From Chitinophaga pinensis (GTDB taxonomy: Bacteria; Bacteroidota; Bacteroidia; Flavobacteriales_D; Crocinitomicaceae): a DNA stretch of 59,848 bases. The notes under the pieces were generated by a model, which had not been told where the DNA came from, made no database searches, and was given only the letters and a program-made list of their open reading frames with translations. A program made the translations under genes and the position numbers. The stretch covers positions 1 to 59,848 of the forward strand of contig CALPMT020000020.1 in assembly GCA_943324745.2 (NCBI GenBank), in the 5' to 3' direction. This document shows, piece by piece, positions 28,241-38,200 of this stretch. Position 1 is the stretch's first letter. Each line of letters begins with the position of its first letter.

Positions 28241-28278
28241 AAAAGAGGGATTTGGGTAACCAAATCCCTCTTTTTGTT
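28241..28278. terminator. Strong terminator of atpD-atpC
   Basis: AAAAGAGGGATTTGG (28241-28255) pairs perfectly with CCAAATCCCTCTTTT (28260-28274), with a GTAA loop and T run. The A-tract on the left makes it symmetrical. Confidence 0.9.
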
Positions 28279-28352
28279 AATCCTTGTTAAGTAAATGATT
28301 CATAACATTGATATCCAAGGTAAATTTATTACCTTAGTAGCTTTTTAATACA

Positions 28353-29093
28353 ATGAATACATTAGAAAAAATTGACAAAAATAACATCCCAGAACACGTA
28401 GCTATCATCATGGATGGTAATGGTCGTTGGGCTAAAAAACAAGGTCAAGAACGCTTGTATGGTCATTCTATTGGAGTAGAAGCTGTTCGTGAATCGATAA
28501 ATGCGTGTTTAACATTAGGAATCAAATACCTTACTCTATATACTTTTTCAACGGAGAATTGGAATAGGCCTAAAGAGGAAGTAGATGGTATCATGAATTT
28601 ATTGGTTCAAACTATTTCCAATGAATTGGAATTATTAAATAATCACCAAACTGGTTTGATTGTTATTGGGGATGAAGATGGTTTGCCTGATTCATGCCGT
28701 GATGAATTAAGAGATGCAAAAGAATTTTTAGCTAAGAACAATAAGCTTTATTTGGTACTAGCATTAAATTACAGTTCCCGATGGGAAATTAAAAATGCGA
28801 TTAAAAACATAAGTAATAAGGTTAAAACTGGGGAATTAAAAACGGAGGATATAACAGATGAAATAATTTCAAATCAATTATGTACTGCGTTAATCCCTGA
28901 TCCAGAGTTGATCATTCGAACTAGCGGAGAACACCGTATAAGTAATTTCTTATTGTGGCAATTAGCTTATAGTGAACTATATTTTACTGAGGTTCTGTGG
29001 CCAGATTTTAAGGAAGAAGATTTATATTTAGCAGTTAAAAATTACCAATCACGCGAACGTAGATTTGGACAAACATCAGAACAAATTATATAA
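28353..29093 (+). CDS. uppS: Isoprenyl transferase (undecaprenyl diphosphate synthase)
   Basis: Makes the C55 lipid carrier for cell-wall synthesis by cis-prenyl transfer. The 246-residue sequence has the family start HVAIIMDGNGRWAKKQG with catalytic Asp21, TLYTFSTENWNRP, and the C-terminal PDPELIIRTSGEHRISNFL plus YSELYFTEVLWPDF. It begins the uppS-bamA-ompH-ompH series: bamA starts four bases after the stop. A short perfect repeat AAGGTAA-ATTTA-TTACCTT lies just upstream. Confidence 0.95.
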   Translation: MNTLEKIDKNNIPEHVAIIMDGNGRWAKKQGQERLYGHSIGVEAVRESINACLTLGIKYLTLYTFSTENWNRPKEEVDGIMNLLVQTISNELELLNNHQTGLIVIGDEDGLPDSCRDELRDAKEFLAKNNKLYLVLALNYSSRWEIKNAIKNISNKVKTGELKTEDITDEIISNQLCTALIPDPELIIRTSGEHRISNFLLWQLAYSELYFTEVLWPDFKEEDLYLAVKNYQSRERRFGQTSEQII

Positions 29094-29097
29094 GTAT

Positions 29098-31665
29098 ATG
29101 AAGTACCTTTTTTCTTTAACAATACTTATATATACGCAAATGTTTGTATATAGTCAAAATACTGACAGTACTAGTACAAACTCAAAAATCATAGGAGGGA
29201 AAAACACGTTGGATTATTCAAATCCAAAAGAATATGAAATTGGTGCTATTCGAATTGAAGGTGCAGATTATTTTGACCATCAAGCAATAAAAGTAATCGC
29301 AGGGATACGACCAGGAACACGTATTAAAATACCAGGAGTACAAATTACTGAAGCTGTTCGAAATCTTTGGAAGGAAGGATTGTTTTCAACAATTGAAATT
29401 GGAATAGACAAAGCAGTAGGTGATGTTGCTTTTTTAGTCATAAAGTTAACTCCAAGACCAAAATTATCTCGATTTAAATTTGAAGGAGTTAGTAAAAAAG
29501 AAGCTGATAAACTGCGAGAATCTATTCACCTGTTTTCAGGTAAAACAATTACTGAAAACTTACTATTAACAACCAAGCACAAAGTACATGGATTTTATCG
29601 TGAGAAAGGATATTACAATGTGAAAGTAAAAATATCTAGGGAAGCAGATACATTAATGAACAATTCTGAAATATTTACAATAAATGTAGAAAAAGGAAAT
29701 AAAGTAAAAATAGGAAATATAGAAATCATTGGAAATACATCAATTTCAACAACGAAAGTTAAACGTGCAATGAAAGACACCAAACAGAAAGCTTTTTGGA
29801 GATTTTTCAAACGATCAAAATTTTCAGTTACTGCTTATGAAAAAGATAAAAATTCGCTACTTACACTATTTCAAAGTATTGGATTAAGAGATGCTCATAT
29901 CGTAAATGATTCAGTATACTTTATTGATAAAAAGAATTTAGGTATTAAAATAAATATTGAAGAAGGAAGTATTTATCGATTTGGAGATATTGAATGGGTA
30001 GGTAATACAAAATTCAGTAGTGGGTTCTTAGACACAATTTTAGGAATTAAAAATGGGGACATTTATAATAAGTCAATAATTGATAGTAGAATGTCTATGA
30101 GTCAAGATGGAAGAGATATTTCATCATTATACATGGATCGTGGATATTTATTCTTCCAAGTAGTACCAATAGAAACAGGTGTTAAAGACCACAAAATATC
30201 TTATCAAATGCGTATCGTTGAAGGTAAAGAAGCGCGTGTTCGTAAAATTATCATCAAAGGAAATACAAAAACAAATGATCACGTAATTCGTCGAGAAATT
30301 AGAACTAAACCAGGCGATTTATTTAGCCGTAACGACATCATACGTACACAACGAGAATTATCTCAATTAGGATATTTTAATCCAGAAGCATTCCAAATCA
30401 ATCCATTGCCAAATCCACAAGAAGGGACTGTTGATATCGAATACACCGTAGAAGAGAAGCCTTCCGATCAAATTGAACTATCAGGTGGATATGGAGCTGG
30501 ACGTTTAATCGGTACGGCAGGATTAACAATTAGTAATTTTTCGTTGAAAAATGCTTTAAATAAACATGCATGGTCCCCCCTACCAACTGGAGATGGTCAA
30601 CGAGTTTCATTTAGATTTCAAACAAATGGTACGTATTACAAATCATTTAATCTTTCATTTACTGAACCTTGGTTAGGAGGGAAAAAACCAAACTCATTAT
30701 CTACATGGGCAACATATTCGCAATTTGGAACTGGACTATTACGTTCAAGCCCTAATTATGGTGGTATTTCAATTACCGGAGGAGGAATAGGATTAGGTAG
30801 AAGACTTAAAATTCCAGACGATTTTTTTAATGCCTATTATGAAATTGGCTATCAATATTATGAGGTAATAAATTATCCTAATTATTTTCCAAGTTTTAGT
30901 GAAGGTTATGCGAATGATATTAGTTTAAAATACGTTTTGCAAAGAAACTCTGTAGATAGTCCAATTTACCCTAAAGAAGGTTCTCACCTAACATTCACAG
31001 CTAAAAGTTCAATACCATACTTCCTTCTTAATGGTAATAAAGACTATACAACGTTATCTACACAAGAAAAATACAAATATTTAGAGTACTTCAAAATTAA
31101 ATTTACTGGAGAATGGTATCTACCACTAACACGTGATAAAAAATTAGTACTGCGTCCACGTATAGGATTTGGATTTATGGGAGGATATAGTGATTCAAAA
31201 GGATTAACTCCTTTCGAACGATTTACATTAGGAGGAAATGGATTGTCAGGTATGAACCAACTTGGGGGACGAGAAATTATTGCATTAAGAGGTTATAATG
31301 ACAATAGTTTATCAAGTAAAGCAAGTGATCCAGTAATTGCAAAATACTCATTAGAAGTTCGATATCCAATATCCTTAAATCCTCAAGCTACGTTTTACAT
31401 TCTTGCATTTGCAGAAGCTGGAAATACATTTCCATCAATTAAAACATTTAATCCTTTTAATGTAAAGAGATCTGCAGGTGCAGGTATTAGGGTATTTTTA
31501 CCAATGTTTGGGATGTTAGGAGTAGACTATGGATGGGGATTTGATTATTTAGATCCAAATGCACAAGGTTATCGTGTATCAGGTGGGTCTGATCAAACCA
31601 TCCAAGAAAAAGGATATTTTGGTAAACTAAACTTTACCATCGGTATGAATTTAGGTGAATTGTAA
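29098..31665 (+). CDS. bamA: Outer membrane protein assembly factor BamA
   Basis: Central component of the machine that inserts beta-barrel proteins into the outer membrane. The 855-residue protein has a signal peptide (MKYLFSLTILIYTQMFVYSQ), a series of POTRA domains (repeated phrases such as IGAIRIEGADYFDHQAIKV, IGNIEIIGNTSISTTKVKRA, RKIIIKGNTKTNDHVIRREI), and a C-terminal barrel from about residue 450, with GGNGLSGMNQLGGREIIALR near the conserved VRGF-type loop. The ATG at 29098 is chosen over one 33 bases upstream inside uppS because it directly begins the signal peptide. Two Skp-like chaperone genes follow at once. Confidence 0.93.
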   Translation: MKYLFSLTILIYTQMFVYSQNTDSTSTNSKIIGGKNTLDYSNPKEYEIGAIRIEGADYFDHQAIKVIAGIRPGTRIKIPGVQITEAVRNLWKEGLFSTIEIGIDKAVGDVAFLVIKLTPRPKLSRFKFEGVSKKEADKLRESIHLFSGKTITENLLLTTKHKVHGFYREKGYYNVKVKISREADTLMNNSEIFTINVEKGNKVKIGNIEIIGNTSISTTKVKRAMKDTKQKAFWRFFKRSKFSVTAYEKDKNSLLTLFQSIGLRDAHIVNDSVYFIDKKNLGIKINIEEGSIYRFGDIEWVGNTKFSSGFLDTILGIKNGDIYNKSIIDSRMSMSQDGRDISSLYMDRGYLFFQVVPIETGVKDHKISYQMRIVEGKEARVRKIIIKGNTKTNDHVIRREIRTKPGDLFSRNDIIRTQRELSQLGYFNPEAFQINPLPNPQEGTVDIEYTVEEKPSDQIELSGGYGAGRLIGTAGLTISNFSLKNALNKHAWSPLPTGDGQRVSFRFQTNGTYYKSFNLSFTEPWLGGKKPNSLSTWATYSQFGTGLLRSSPNYGGISITGGGIGLGRRLKIPDDFFNAYYEIGYQYYEVINYPNYFPSFSEGYANDISLKYVLQRNSVDSPIYPKEGSHLTFTAKSSIPYFLLNGNKDYTTLSTQEKYKYLEYFKIKFTGEWYLPLTRDKKLVLRPRIGFGFMGGYSDSKGLTPFERFTLGGNGLSGMNQLGGREIIALRGYNDNSLSSKASDPVIAKYSLEVRYPISLNPQATFYILAFAEAGNTFPSIKTFNPFNVKRSAGAGIRVFLPMFGMLGVDYGWGFDYLDPNAQGYRVSGGSDQTIQEKGYFGKLNFTIGMNLGEL

Positions 31666-31668
31666 ATT

Positions 31669-32181
31669 ATGAAAAAAATAATCTATATTTTATTCTTCAT
31701 TTTTATAAGTGTTTCTTTTGTAAACGCTCAAAAAATTGGATACATAAACTCCGAGTTTATACTTTCAAAAATGCCCGAATATAAAGAGGCTAAAGATCGT
31801 TTAGATAAATTATCAGAAAGATGGACAAAAGAAATTGATGAAAGATATGTAGTATTAAATCAAAAGAAAGACTTATTTTTGCGCGAAGAAGTTTTGTTAC
31901 CTACTGAAGAGAAAGAAAAAAGACTAGCAGAATTACAAAAATTAGAAACTGATATTGTAGAGCTACAAAAAAATCGATTTGGTGTAGGTGGGGAATATTT
32001 TCAAAAGCGTCAAGAATTAATAAAACCAATTCAAGATAAAGTTTTTGATGCTATGCAGAAAACAGCTTCTAAAAAAAATTATTCGTTTATCTTCGATAAA
32101 GCAAATCAAAGTAATTTGATATATGCTGACAAAAAATCAGATTTAAGCGATGAAGTAATGAAAGAAATGGGAATTAAGTAA
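31669..32181 (+). CDS. OmpH/Skp-family periplasmic chaperone, first copy
   Basis: A 170-residue exported chaperone thought to hold unfolded outer membrane proteins for BamA. Signal peptide MKKIIYILFFIFISVSFVNAQ, then the family start KIGYINSEFILSKMPEYKEA, a long charged coiled coil (about 45-125), and the C-terminal beta strands with NYSFIFDKANQSNLIYAD. It starts three bases after the bamA stop and is followed by a paralogue. Confidence 0.9.
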   Translation: MKKIIYILFFIFISVSFVNAQKIGYINSEFILSKMPEYKEAKDRLDKLSERWTKEIDERYVVLNQKKDLFLREEVLLPTEEKEKRLAELQKLETDIVELQKNRFGVGGEYFQKRQELIKPIQDKVFDAMQKTASKKNYSFIFDKANQSNLIYADKKSDLSDEVMKEMGIK

Positions 32182-32239
32182 CGATACGAAATAATTCTAG
32201 ATACTTAATTAAATAATAAATAAAATAAAAAAGAATAAA

Positions 32240-32758
32240 ATGAAAAAGTTAGTATTAGTATTTGCAATTTTTGTTTCATTGACATCCATTGCTCAATCAA
32301 AAATTGGACACGTAAACACTCAAAAATTATTGGATACACTCCCTTCTCGCAAAGCAGCAATGATTCAAATTCAAGATTTTGAAAAAAGAGGAATGGAGGA
32401 ATTAAAAGAAATGGAAACAGAATTGCAAAAAAAATACTCTAAATACATGTCAGAGCAAGCTAGTTTAACTCCAGTATTAAAACAATATGAGGAGGAACAA
32501 TTGCAAAAGAAACAACAAGCAATGCAACAACGTGAACAAGAATTACAACAAAAAATGCAACAATTAGGAAATGAATTAAATGAACCGATTTTAAAAAGAG
32601 TAAAAAAAGCAATCGAAATAATCGCTGGAAGAAAAAAACTTAATTATGTAGTTGATGAAACATCTACGTTATATTTTGCGGGAGGTTCAGATATCACGAA
32701 CGAAGTGATGAATGAATTATTGAAATTAGATACTATCGAAGCTCCATTAAAAAAATAA
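32240..32758 (+). CDS. OmpH/Skp-family periplasmic chaperone, second copy
   Basis: A 172-residue paralogue of the preceding gene: signal peptide MKKLVLVFAIFVSLTSIAQ, KIGHVNTQKLLDTLPSRKAA, then a very Gln-rich coiled coil (about 85-115, with EEEQLQKKQQAMQQREQELQ in part) and KLNYVVDETSTLYFAGG at the end. The tandem pair behind bamA is the normal Bacteroidota arrangement. It ends before a terminator. Confidence 0.9.
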   Translation: MKKLVLVFAIFVSLTSIAQSKIGHVNTQKLLDTLPSRKAAMIQIQDFEKRGMEELKEMETELQKKYSKYMSEQASLTPVLKQYEEEQLQKKQQAMQQREQELQQKMQQLGNELNEPILKRVKKAIEIIAGRKKLNYVVDETSTLYFAGGSDITNEVMNELLKLDTIEAPLKK

Positions 32759-32781
32759 AAAATATTAAATATAATATTGAG

Positions 32782-32818
32782 AAAAGAGGCAATCCAATCG
32801 GTTGCCTTTTTTTATTTT
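32782..32818 (+). terminator. Terminator after the second ompH gene
   Basis: AGGCAA-T-CC (32787-32795) pairs with GG-TTGCCT (32800-32807) and is followed by a run of seven T. The T run merges into TATTTTTG (32813-32820), a full -7 box that would serve murI. Confidence 0.75.
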
Positions 32819-32820
32819 TG
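32813..32820 (+). promoter_or_regulatory. Possible murI promoter -7 box
   Basis: TATTTTTG is a full consensus match 19 bases before the murI ATG and directly follows the ompH terminator, so termination and restart would share sequence. Confidence 0.4.
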
Positions 32821-32839
32821 ATAAACAAAGTTATAGTTT

Positions 32840-33661
32840 ATGAAAACACCAATTGGAGTTTTTGATTCAGGTTATGGTGGATTAACCGTTTTAGCTGATT
32901 TACAAAAAAAATTACCCTCGAATGACTTTTTATATTTAGGTGATAATGCACGTGCTCCATATGGTTCTCGATCTTTTGATGTAGTTTATGAATTTACGCT
33001 CCAAGCAGTTCAATTTTTATTCAGTCAAGGATGTGAACTAATTATATTAGCATGTAATACCGCTTCAGCTAAAGCTTTGCGAACCATCCAACAAAAATAT
33101 TTAACGACTATTGAAAATCATAAACGCGTTTTAGGCGTGATTAGACCAACATCCGAAATAATTGGTCGTATATCTGAAAGTAAACATATTGGAATATTAG
33201 CTACAGAAGGAACTATTAAATCAGATTCCTATCGATTAGAAATTGCTAAATTTTTCCCAGATATCGAAATTTCACAGAAATCATGTCCAATGTGGGTGCC
33301 ACTAATTGAAAACCAATCATATAATGAAATAGGTGGAAAATGGTTTATTGAACAAGATGTCATAAAATTATTAGCAAAAGACCCAGCTATAGACACAATA
33401 TTATTAGGATGTACCCACTACCCTATTGTAGAAGAATTTGTTAAAGAAATTGTAGGTGAAGATATCCAAGTAATCACCCAAGGTGAGATAATAGCAAATA
33501 GTTTGGTAGATTATTTACAACGACATGAAAAATTAGCGTCAATGTGTACAAAAAACGGAGAAACTGATTACTTTACAACAGAAACAGCTTTCGATTTCGA
33601 TAAAAAAGCATCGTTATTTTTAAATAAATCTATACAATCGACTCATGTAATCATTAGCTAA
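32840..33661 (+). CDS. murI: Glutamate racemase
   Basis: Converts L-glutamate to D-glutamate for peptidoglycan; 273 residues. FDSGYGGLTVLADL (about 8-21) with GDNARAPYGSRS, the first catalytic Cys in ACNTASAKAL, and the second in LLGCTHYPIVEE are all present. Maf follows after one base, and the radical SAM gene overlaps Maf, so the three form an operon. Confidence 0.95.
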   Translation: MKTPIGVFDSGYGGLTVLADLQKKLPSNDFLYLGDNARAPYGSRSFDVVYEFTLQAVQFLFSQGCELIILACNTASAKALRTIQQKYLTTIENHKRVLGVIRPTSEIIGRISESKHIGILATEGTIKSDSYRLEIAKFFPDIEISQKSCPMWVPLIENQSYNEIGGKWFIEQDVIKLLAKDPAIDTILLGCTHYPIVEEFVKEIVGEDIQVITQGEIIANSLVDYLQRHEKLASMCTKNGETDYFTTETAFDFDKKASLFLNKSIQSTHVIIS

Positions 33662-33662
33662 T

Positions 33663-34256
33663 ATGTTCCAACTTACTCACCAACTAATTTTAGGTTCTAA
33701 GTCGCCACGTAGACAAGAACTAATCAAAGGTTTAGGCTTTGCATATGAAATCCGAACACGCGATACAGATGAAAACTATTCACAATCATTAAAACCTCAT
33801 CAAATCGCCTCATTTTTAGCTGAACTAAAAGCTAAAGCCCTAATAGAAACATTAAAAAAAAATGAATTACTACTTACATCAGACACGGTAGTTATTACTG
33901 AAGGAAAAGTTTTAGGTAAACCTGAGGATCAAGAAGATGCAAAAAATATGATTCGTTCACTTTCAGGGAAAACACATCAAGTAATTACTGGTGTACATTT
34001 AACAACATTAGAAACATCATACACATTTGATGTAACTACAGAAGTCACATTTCTACCATTAGAAAGCTGGGAGATAGACTATTATGTAAATAAGTATGTG
34101 CCTTTAGATAAAGCTGGGTCATACGGTATTCAAGAATGGATTGGTTACATAGGTATTCAAAAAATGAATGGATCATATTACAATGTTATGGGGTTGCCAA
34201 CCGCAGAATTATGGCAAGTAATGAAAACATTGGGATTTATAAAATATGTTAATTAA
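33663..34256 (+). CDS. Maf-family nucleoside triphosphate pyrophosphatase
   Basis: A 197-residue house-cleaning enzyme that hydrolyses non-canonical nucleoside triphosphates such as dTTP/UTP or modified forms. The family start LILGSKSPRRQELIKGLGF, the SDTVVI motif with GKVLGKPEDQEDA, and DKAGSYGIQEWIGYIGIQKM are seen. The start is one base after the murI stop; the end overlaps the radical SAM gene by 11 bases. Confidence 0.93.
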   Translation: MFQLTHQLILGSKSPRRQELIKGLGFAYEIRTRDTDENYSQSLKPHQIASFLAELKAKALIETLKKNELLLTSDTVVITEGKVLGKPEDQEDAKNMIRSLSGKTHQVITGVHLTTLETSYTFDVTTEVTFLPLESWEIDYYVNKYVPLDKAGSYGIQEWIGYIGIQKMNGSYYNVMGLPTAELWQVMKTLGFIKYVN

Positions 34257-35265
34257 TCGAGACAGTGTAAATATATTAAAACACTTAACACTATATCGTG
34301 TCTGGAATCTATTCATTTTATATTTATCATTTATTTTATCGAGAATAATCAAAAAACCAATCGTTTTAGGCAAACCATTTACTGTTAGTATCGAACCAAC
34401 AACCGCTTGTAATCTTTCATGCCCAGAATGTCCTAGTGGTCTAAAAAAATTCTCTAGAGAAACAGGAAAGCTAGATTTAGAAGATAATCGTAATCTTTTA
34501 CGAAATTTAGGAAAACAATTGTTTTACATCAATTATTATTTTCAAGGAGAACCATTTTTACATCCAGATTTTTTAGAATTGATAAGAGATGCTAAAAAAC
34601 ATAAAATATATACTTCTACATCAACTAATGCACATTTTATCACCCAAAAAAAAGCTGAAGATATTGTAAACTCAGGTTTAGATCGACTAATCATTTCAAT
34701 TGATGGTACAACACAAGAAACCTACGAAAGTTACAGAATTAGTGGAAAATTATCAAAAGTCATTGAAGGAACAAAAGAAATGGTAAAAGCAAAAAGAAAA
34801 GCAAATTCAACTACTCCTCATCTTATTTTTCAATTTTTGGTAGTCAAGCCTAATGAACACGAAATCCCCGCTATTTATAAATTGGCGGATGAACTTGGGG
34901 TGGATGAAGTACGTTTAAAATCTGCACAAATTTACGATTACACCCATGGGAACCCACTGATTCCTTCCCAAGAACAATATGCACGGTACACACAACAAAA
35001 AAACGGAACGTATCAATTAAAATATAAAACTGGCAATCATTGTTGGCGCATGTGGTCATCTTGTGTACTGACTTGGGATGCTAAAGTTGTTCCGTGCTGT
35101 TTCGATAAAGATGCAAAATACACACTTGGTTCAGCTAATAATAATGAATTTTCTTCAATTTGGAGGTCAAAAAAATATCAAGATTTTAGATTAAATGTAT
35201 TGACAAAAAGAAATCAAATTGATATTTGTAAGAATTGTTCTGAAGGAACAAAGGTATGGTTATAG
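34246..35265 (+). CDS. Radical SAM/SPASM-domain protein
   Basis: A 339-residue radical SAM enzyme. The cluster-binding motif is CNLSCPEC (about 47-54) after SIEPTTA, and a C-terminal SPASM-type domain holds further Cys (GNHCWRMWSSCVLTWD, VPCCFDKDAKYTLGS, ICKNCSEG) for extra iron-sulfur clusters. A hydrophobic N-terminal segment (LFILYLSFILSRIIKK, about 17-32) may dock it to the membrane. No peptide precursor gene is seen beside it, so the substrate is unknown; relatives modify peptides or act in cofactor and lipid pathways. It overlaps maf and its stop codon directly abuts that of the convergent kinase gene. Confidence 0.85.
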   Translation: MLINRDSVNILKHLTLYRVWNLFILYLSFILSRIIKKPIVLGKPFTVSIEPTTACNLSCPECPSGLKKFSRETGKLDLEDNRNLLRNLGKQLFYINYYFQGEPFLHPDFLELIRDAKKHKIYTSTSTNAHFITQKKAEDIVNSGLDRLIISIDGTTQETYESYRISGKLSKVIEGTKEMVKAKRKANSTTPHLIFQFLVVKPNEHEIPAIYKLADELGVDEVRLKSAQIYDYTHGNPLIPSQEQYARYTQQKNGTYQLKYKTGNHCWRMWSSCVLTWDAKVVPCCFDKDAKYTLGSANNNEFSSIWRSKKYQDFRLNVLTKRNQIDICKNCSEGTKVWL

Positions 35266-38200
35266 TTTGTCAAGCTCTACATAAAATATTGTTCCTTCCC
35301 CTTCATTTGTCTCAAACCAAATCTTTCCTCTGTGTTGTTCAATAATTTGTTTGGTCATTGCCAAACCTAATCCTGTACCAGTTGTTTTAGTCGTGAAATA
35401 AGGTACAAATATGGCATCTTGCGCTTCCTTAGTTATTCCAGAACCATTATCTTGTATAGCAATTATAAATCGTTGATCATTCGCTGTTAAAAATAAATGA
35501 ATCTCACCATTGCGCTCGAAAGGGAAAGCCTGAATCGCATTCGTGATTAAATTATTGAAAACACGTAATAACAAATCTTTGTCACCATGAATTATTGCTT
35601 CTGTTAATGTACTTTCAAAATGAATGGTCACTTTTTCTTCTTGACGAAACACAATGATTACACTTTCTAAAAAAGCCACTAAATCTAAATCTTGTTCATT
35701 TGCCTTTGGAAGTTTAGCAAAGTTGGAGAACTCATTCGCAATTTTTGCTAAAGCATCTATTTGTTCAATGAGTGAAGCAGAAATTTTATTTAATTGTTCT
35801 TTTGAAATCGGATTGTTTGGATCGTACACACGTTGCAATTGTTGCAAACTCAATTTCATCGGTGTCAATGGGTTTTTAATTTCATGCGCTACTTGTTTCG
35901 CCATTTCACGCCAAGCACTTTCTCGTTCACTCTGTGCAAGCTTTTGAGTGGTATAAGCGAGCTCTTCAAGTTTATTGTTATAATCGTCTACAAGAGCTCC
36001 AATTTCATCTTTCGCAGTGTAAGAAATCGGTTTGTTAAATTTTCCTAATTGAATATTGGATAAACTCTCTTGTAAAGAACGGAGCGGAGCGGTAACCCAG
36101 GTAGAAACGAATAACGCAAAGATGACTGATAATGCCAATAACAAAATAGAAACATTCATAATGGCTTCTAAAAATTGTTTGATTTGGAATTCTACACCTT
36201 GTTGTTGGCCAAAGTGTTGCAAATTGATAAACGCCAACAAATTTCCTTCGTTATTATAGAGTGGTAGGTAGGCGGATTGAAACTGTAAATTTCCAATCGT
36301 TTCTTCATGAATGTACTCAGACTTTCTGAATTGATTTAATTCAAATAACGCTTTAGGATTGATTTGTTCCGATAGTAATCCAATATTAAATAATTTAGGA
36401 CGAGAAGATGCTACTAAAAAACCAGATTGATCATATATGTTTATGTCGGTCACAAAAACAGTAGCTAATTTTTGCAATACGTATTCCAAGGCATCACCAT
36501 TTTGTTCAATACTCAGATTTGTTGAACCACCAAATTTTTGTTTCAAATCACGTTCCAAGGATCGGATTTTTTCTTTAATCATGTCATTCGTATATTCTTT
36601 GTATTGATTTGTTACGAAAGAACCACTTCCTAAACCAAAAACCAATAAGGTAATAAATACAATTCCAATTAAGATAATTTGAATTCGAAGCGCCAGTGAA
36701 AATTGTTTGAAATAAAATATTTCATTTCTTCGTTGAACAAATAAAGGAATAATTAAAAAGACTCCAAAAAAACTAAATAGGTACGAACAAGTTGTGAACC
36801 AATGTAATGTACTGTGATTTTCGATAGAAAGCACAATCAAATCCAAATAGTTTTTTCGTAATAAATAATGGTTGTATCCACCATTATTGTAATAACCATC
36901 TTTGATGGGTGTATTATTCGTTAAACCAAAATCTTCGGAAGGGTAGGAAAACTTACCATTATGACTTACTAATTTACCCTCGTAGTATTTTGCGATGGAA
37001 TATTTTTCGAGTGGTTCAATGACATTTGCTTCTCCGGAAATTAACAAACGTGGGAATCCAATTTTTTCGGGAATCTTTTTAGATTTTAAAGCGCAATATA
37101 ATGTGCCAATTACTAGATCGTTTGCATTTTTTATTTCTTGTCGAATAATATAACTGTATTGACTCGTATAATCCTTGATATAAAACATACGACCATCTAA
37201 CTTGGAAGGAAGACTGTGTCGATTAATAATTACTTCTAAATTTTCCAGATTCGTGGTCTGAAAATTGGCATATTTGATCAATGAATTTTTAGCAGTATCA
37301 TAGAGGTAAAATTCAGTGTCATATCGTTCCCAAAACCCATTGAAAAAACGACGTTCCATGTTCTCTTTAAATTCGGAAATACCCATCGATTTTTGCTGTA
37401 CCAAAATGCGTCGAATAAAATCGTCTTCGGTGATTTTTTTGTTTAAGTTGAGGTACTCATTTTCTGTGGAAATGTCTTGATCGGATGCCAGCTGTTTTGC
37501 CAACAATTCTCGTTCGCCATTTTCTTTTTTAACATGAAACACTTCTAAGTTGAGCGCGACAAAAAATGAAAATAAAAAGAGCAGCAACATGCCGTATCCA
37601 AAATGAATTTTTCCATTCCAATAATAGGTGAAATGAAAAATTAAAAGCGAGATGAGGCACAATAATAGTAACAACAAGATTTGCTGATTTCCGAAAGTCA
37701 TGTCTAGCAAAATACATCCAATACTAATTCCAAACCAAGCAAAAAATACCACACTCTTTTTTTGGTGATGATCTTTCAATAAGAGTAAAATTTGTCTAAA
37801 AAAACGGAAGTATGAAAAGAACAAAACCCCCATCGAAACAAAGGTCAAAAAGGAATAGAAATTTAACTCAAATAAGCTTTCAATTTTTAAAGGAATGGAA
37901 GAATTTTCAATTAATCCTCGGTAGGCTTCTCCCAAGAAAAAGGAGAAAAAAACCGCTAAAAGTAACAGTATATAAGATATCCATAATGGCAGTTTTTTAT
38001 ATGTATTTCGCTTAATATAATTGATTATTGCGAAAATAGACCAAATTGCGGTGATGCACGAGATTATGTACTCCCCAAAATTAGGCGACCAATAATTGCT
38101 TGAATAGAGGGAAGAATCGAATGCGGTGATCCCATAAACAAAGACAAACCAATGCCATTTTACACTCGCAATTCGAGCTAAAATTACGGTAGAAAGTAAG

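Noticed and set aside
32387-32590. Gln-rich low-complexity region in the second ompH gene as a repeat expansion
   Set aside because: A charged, Gln-rich coiled coil is normal for Skp/OmpH proteins, and the codons are mixed rather than a simple repeat.
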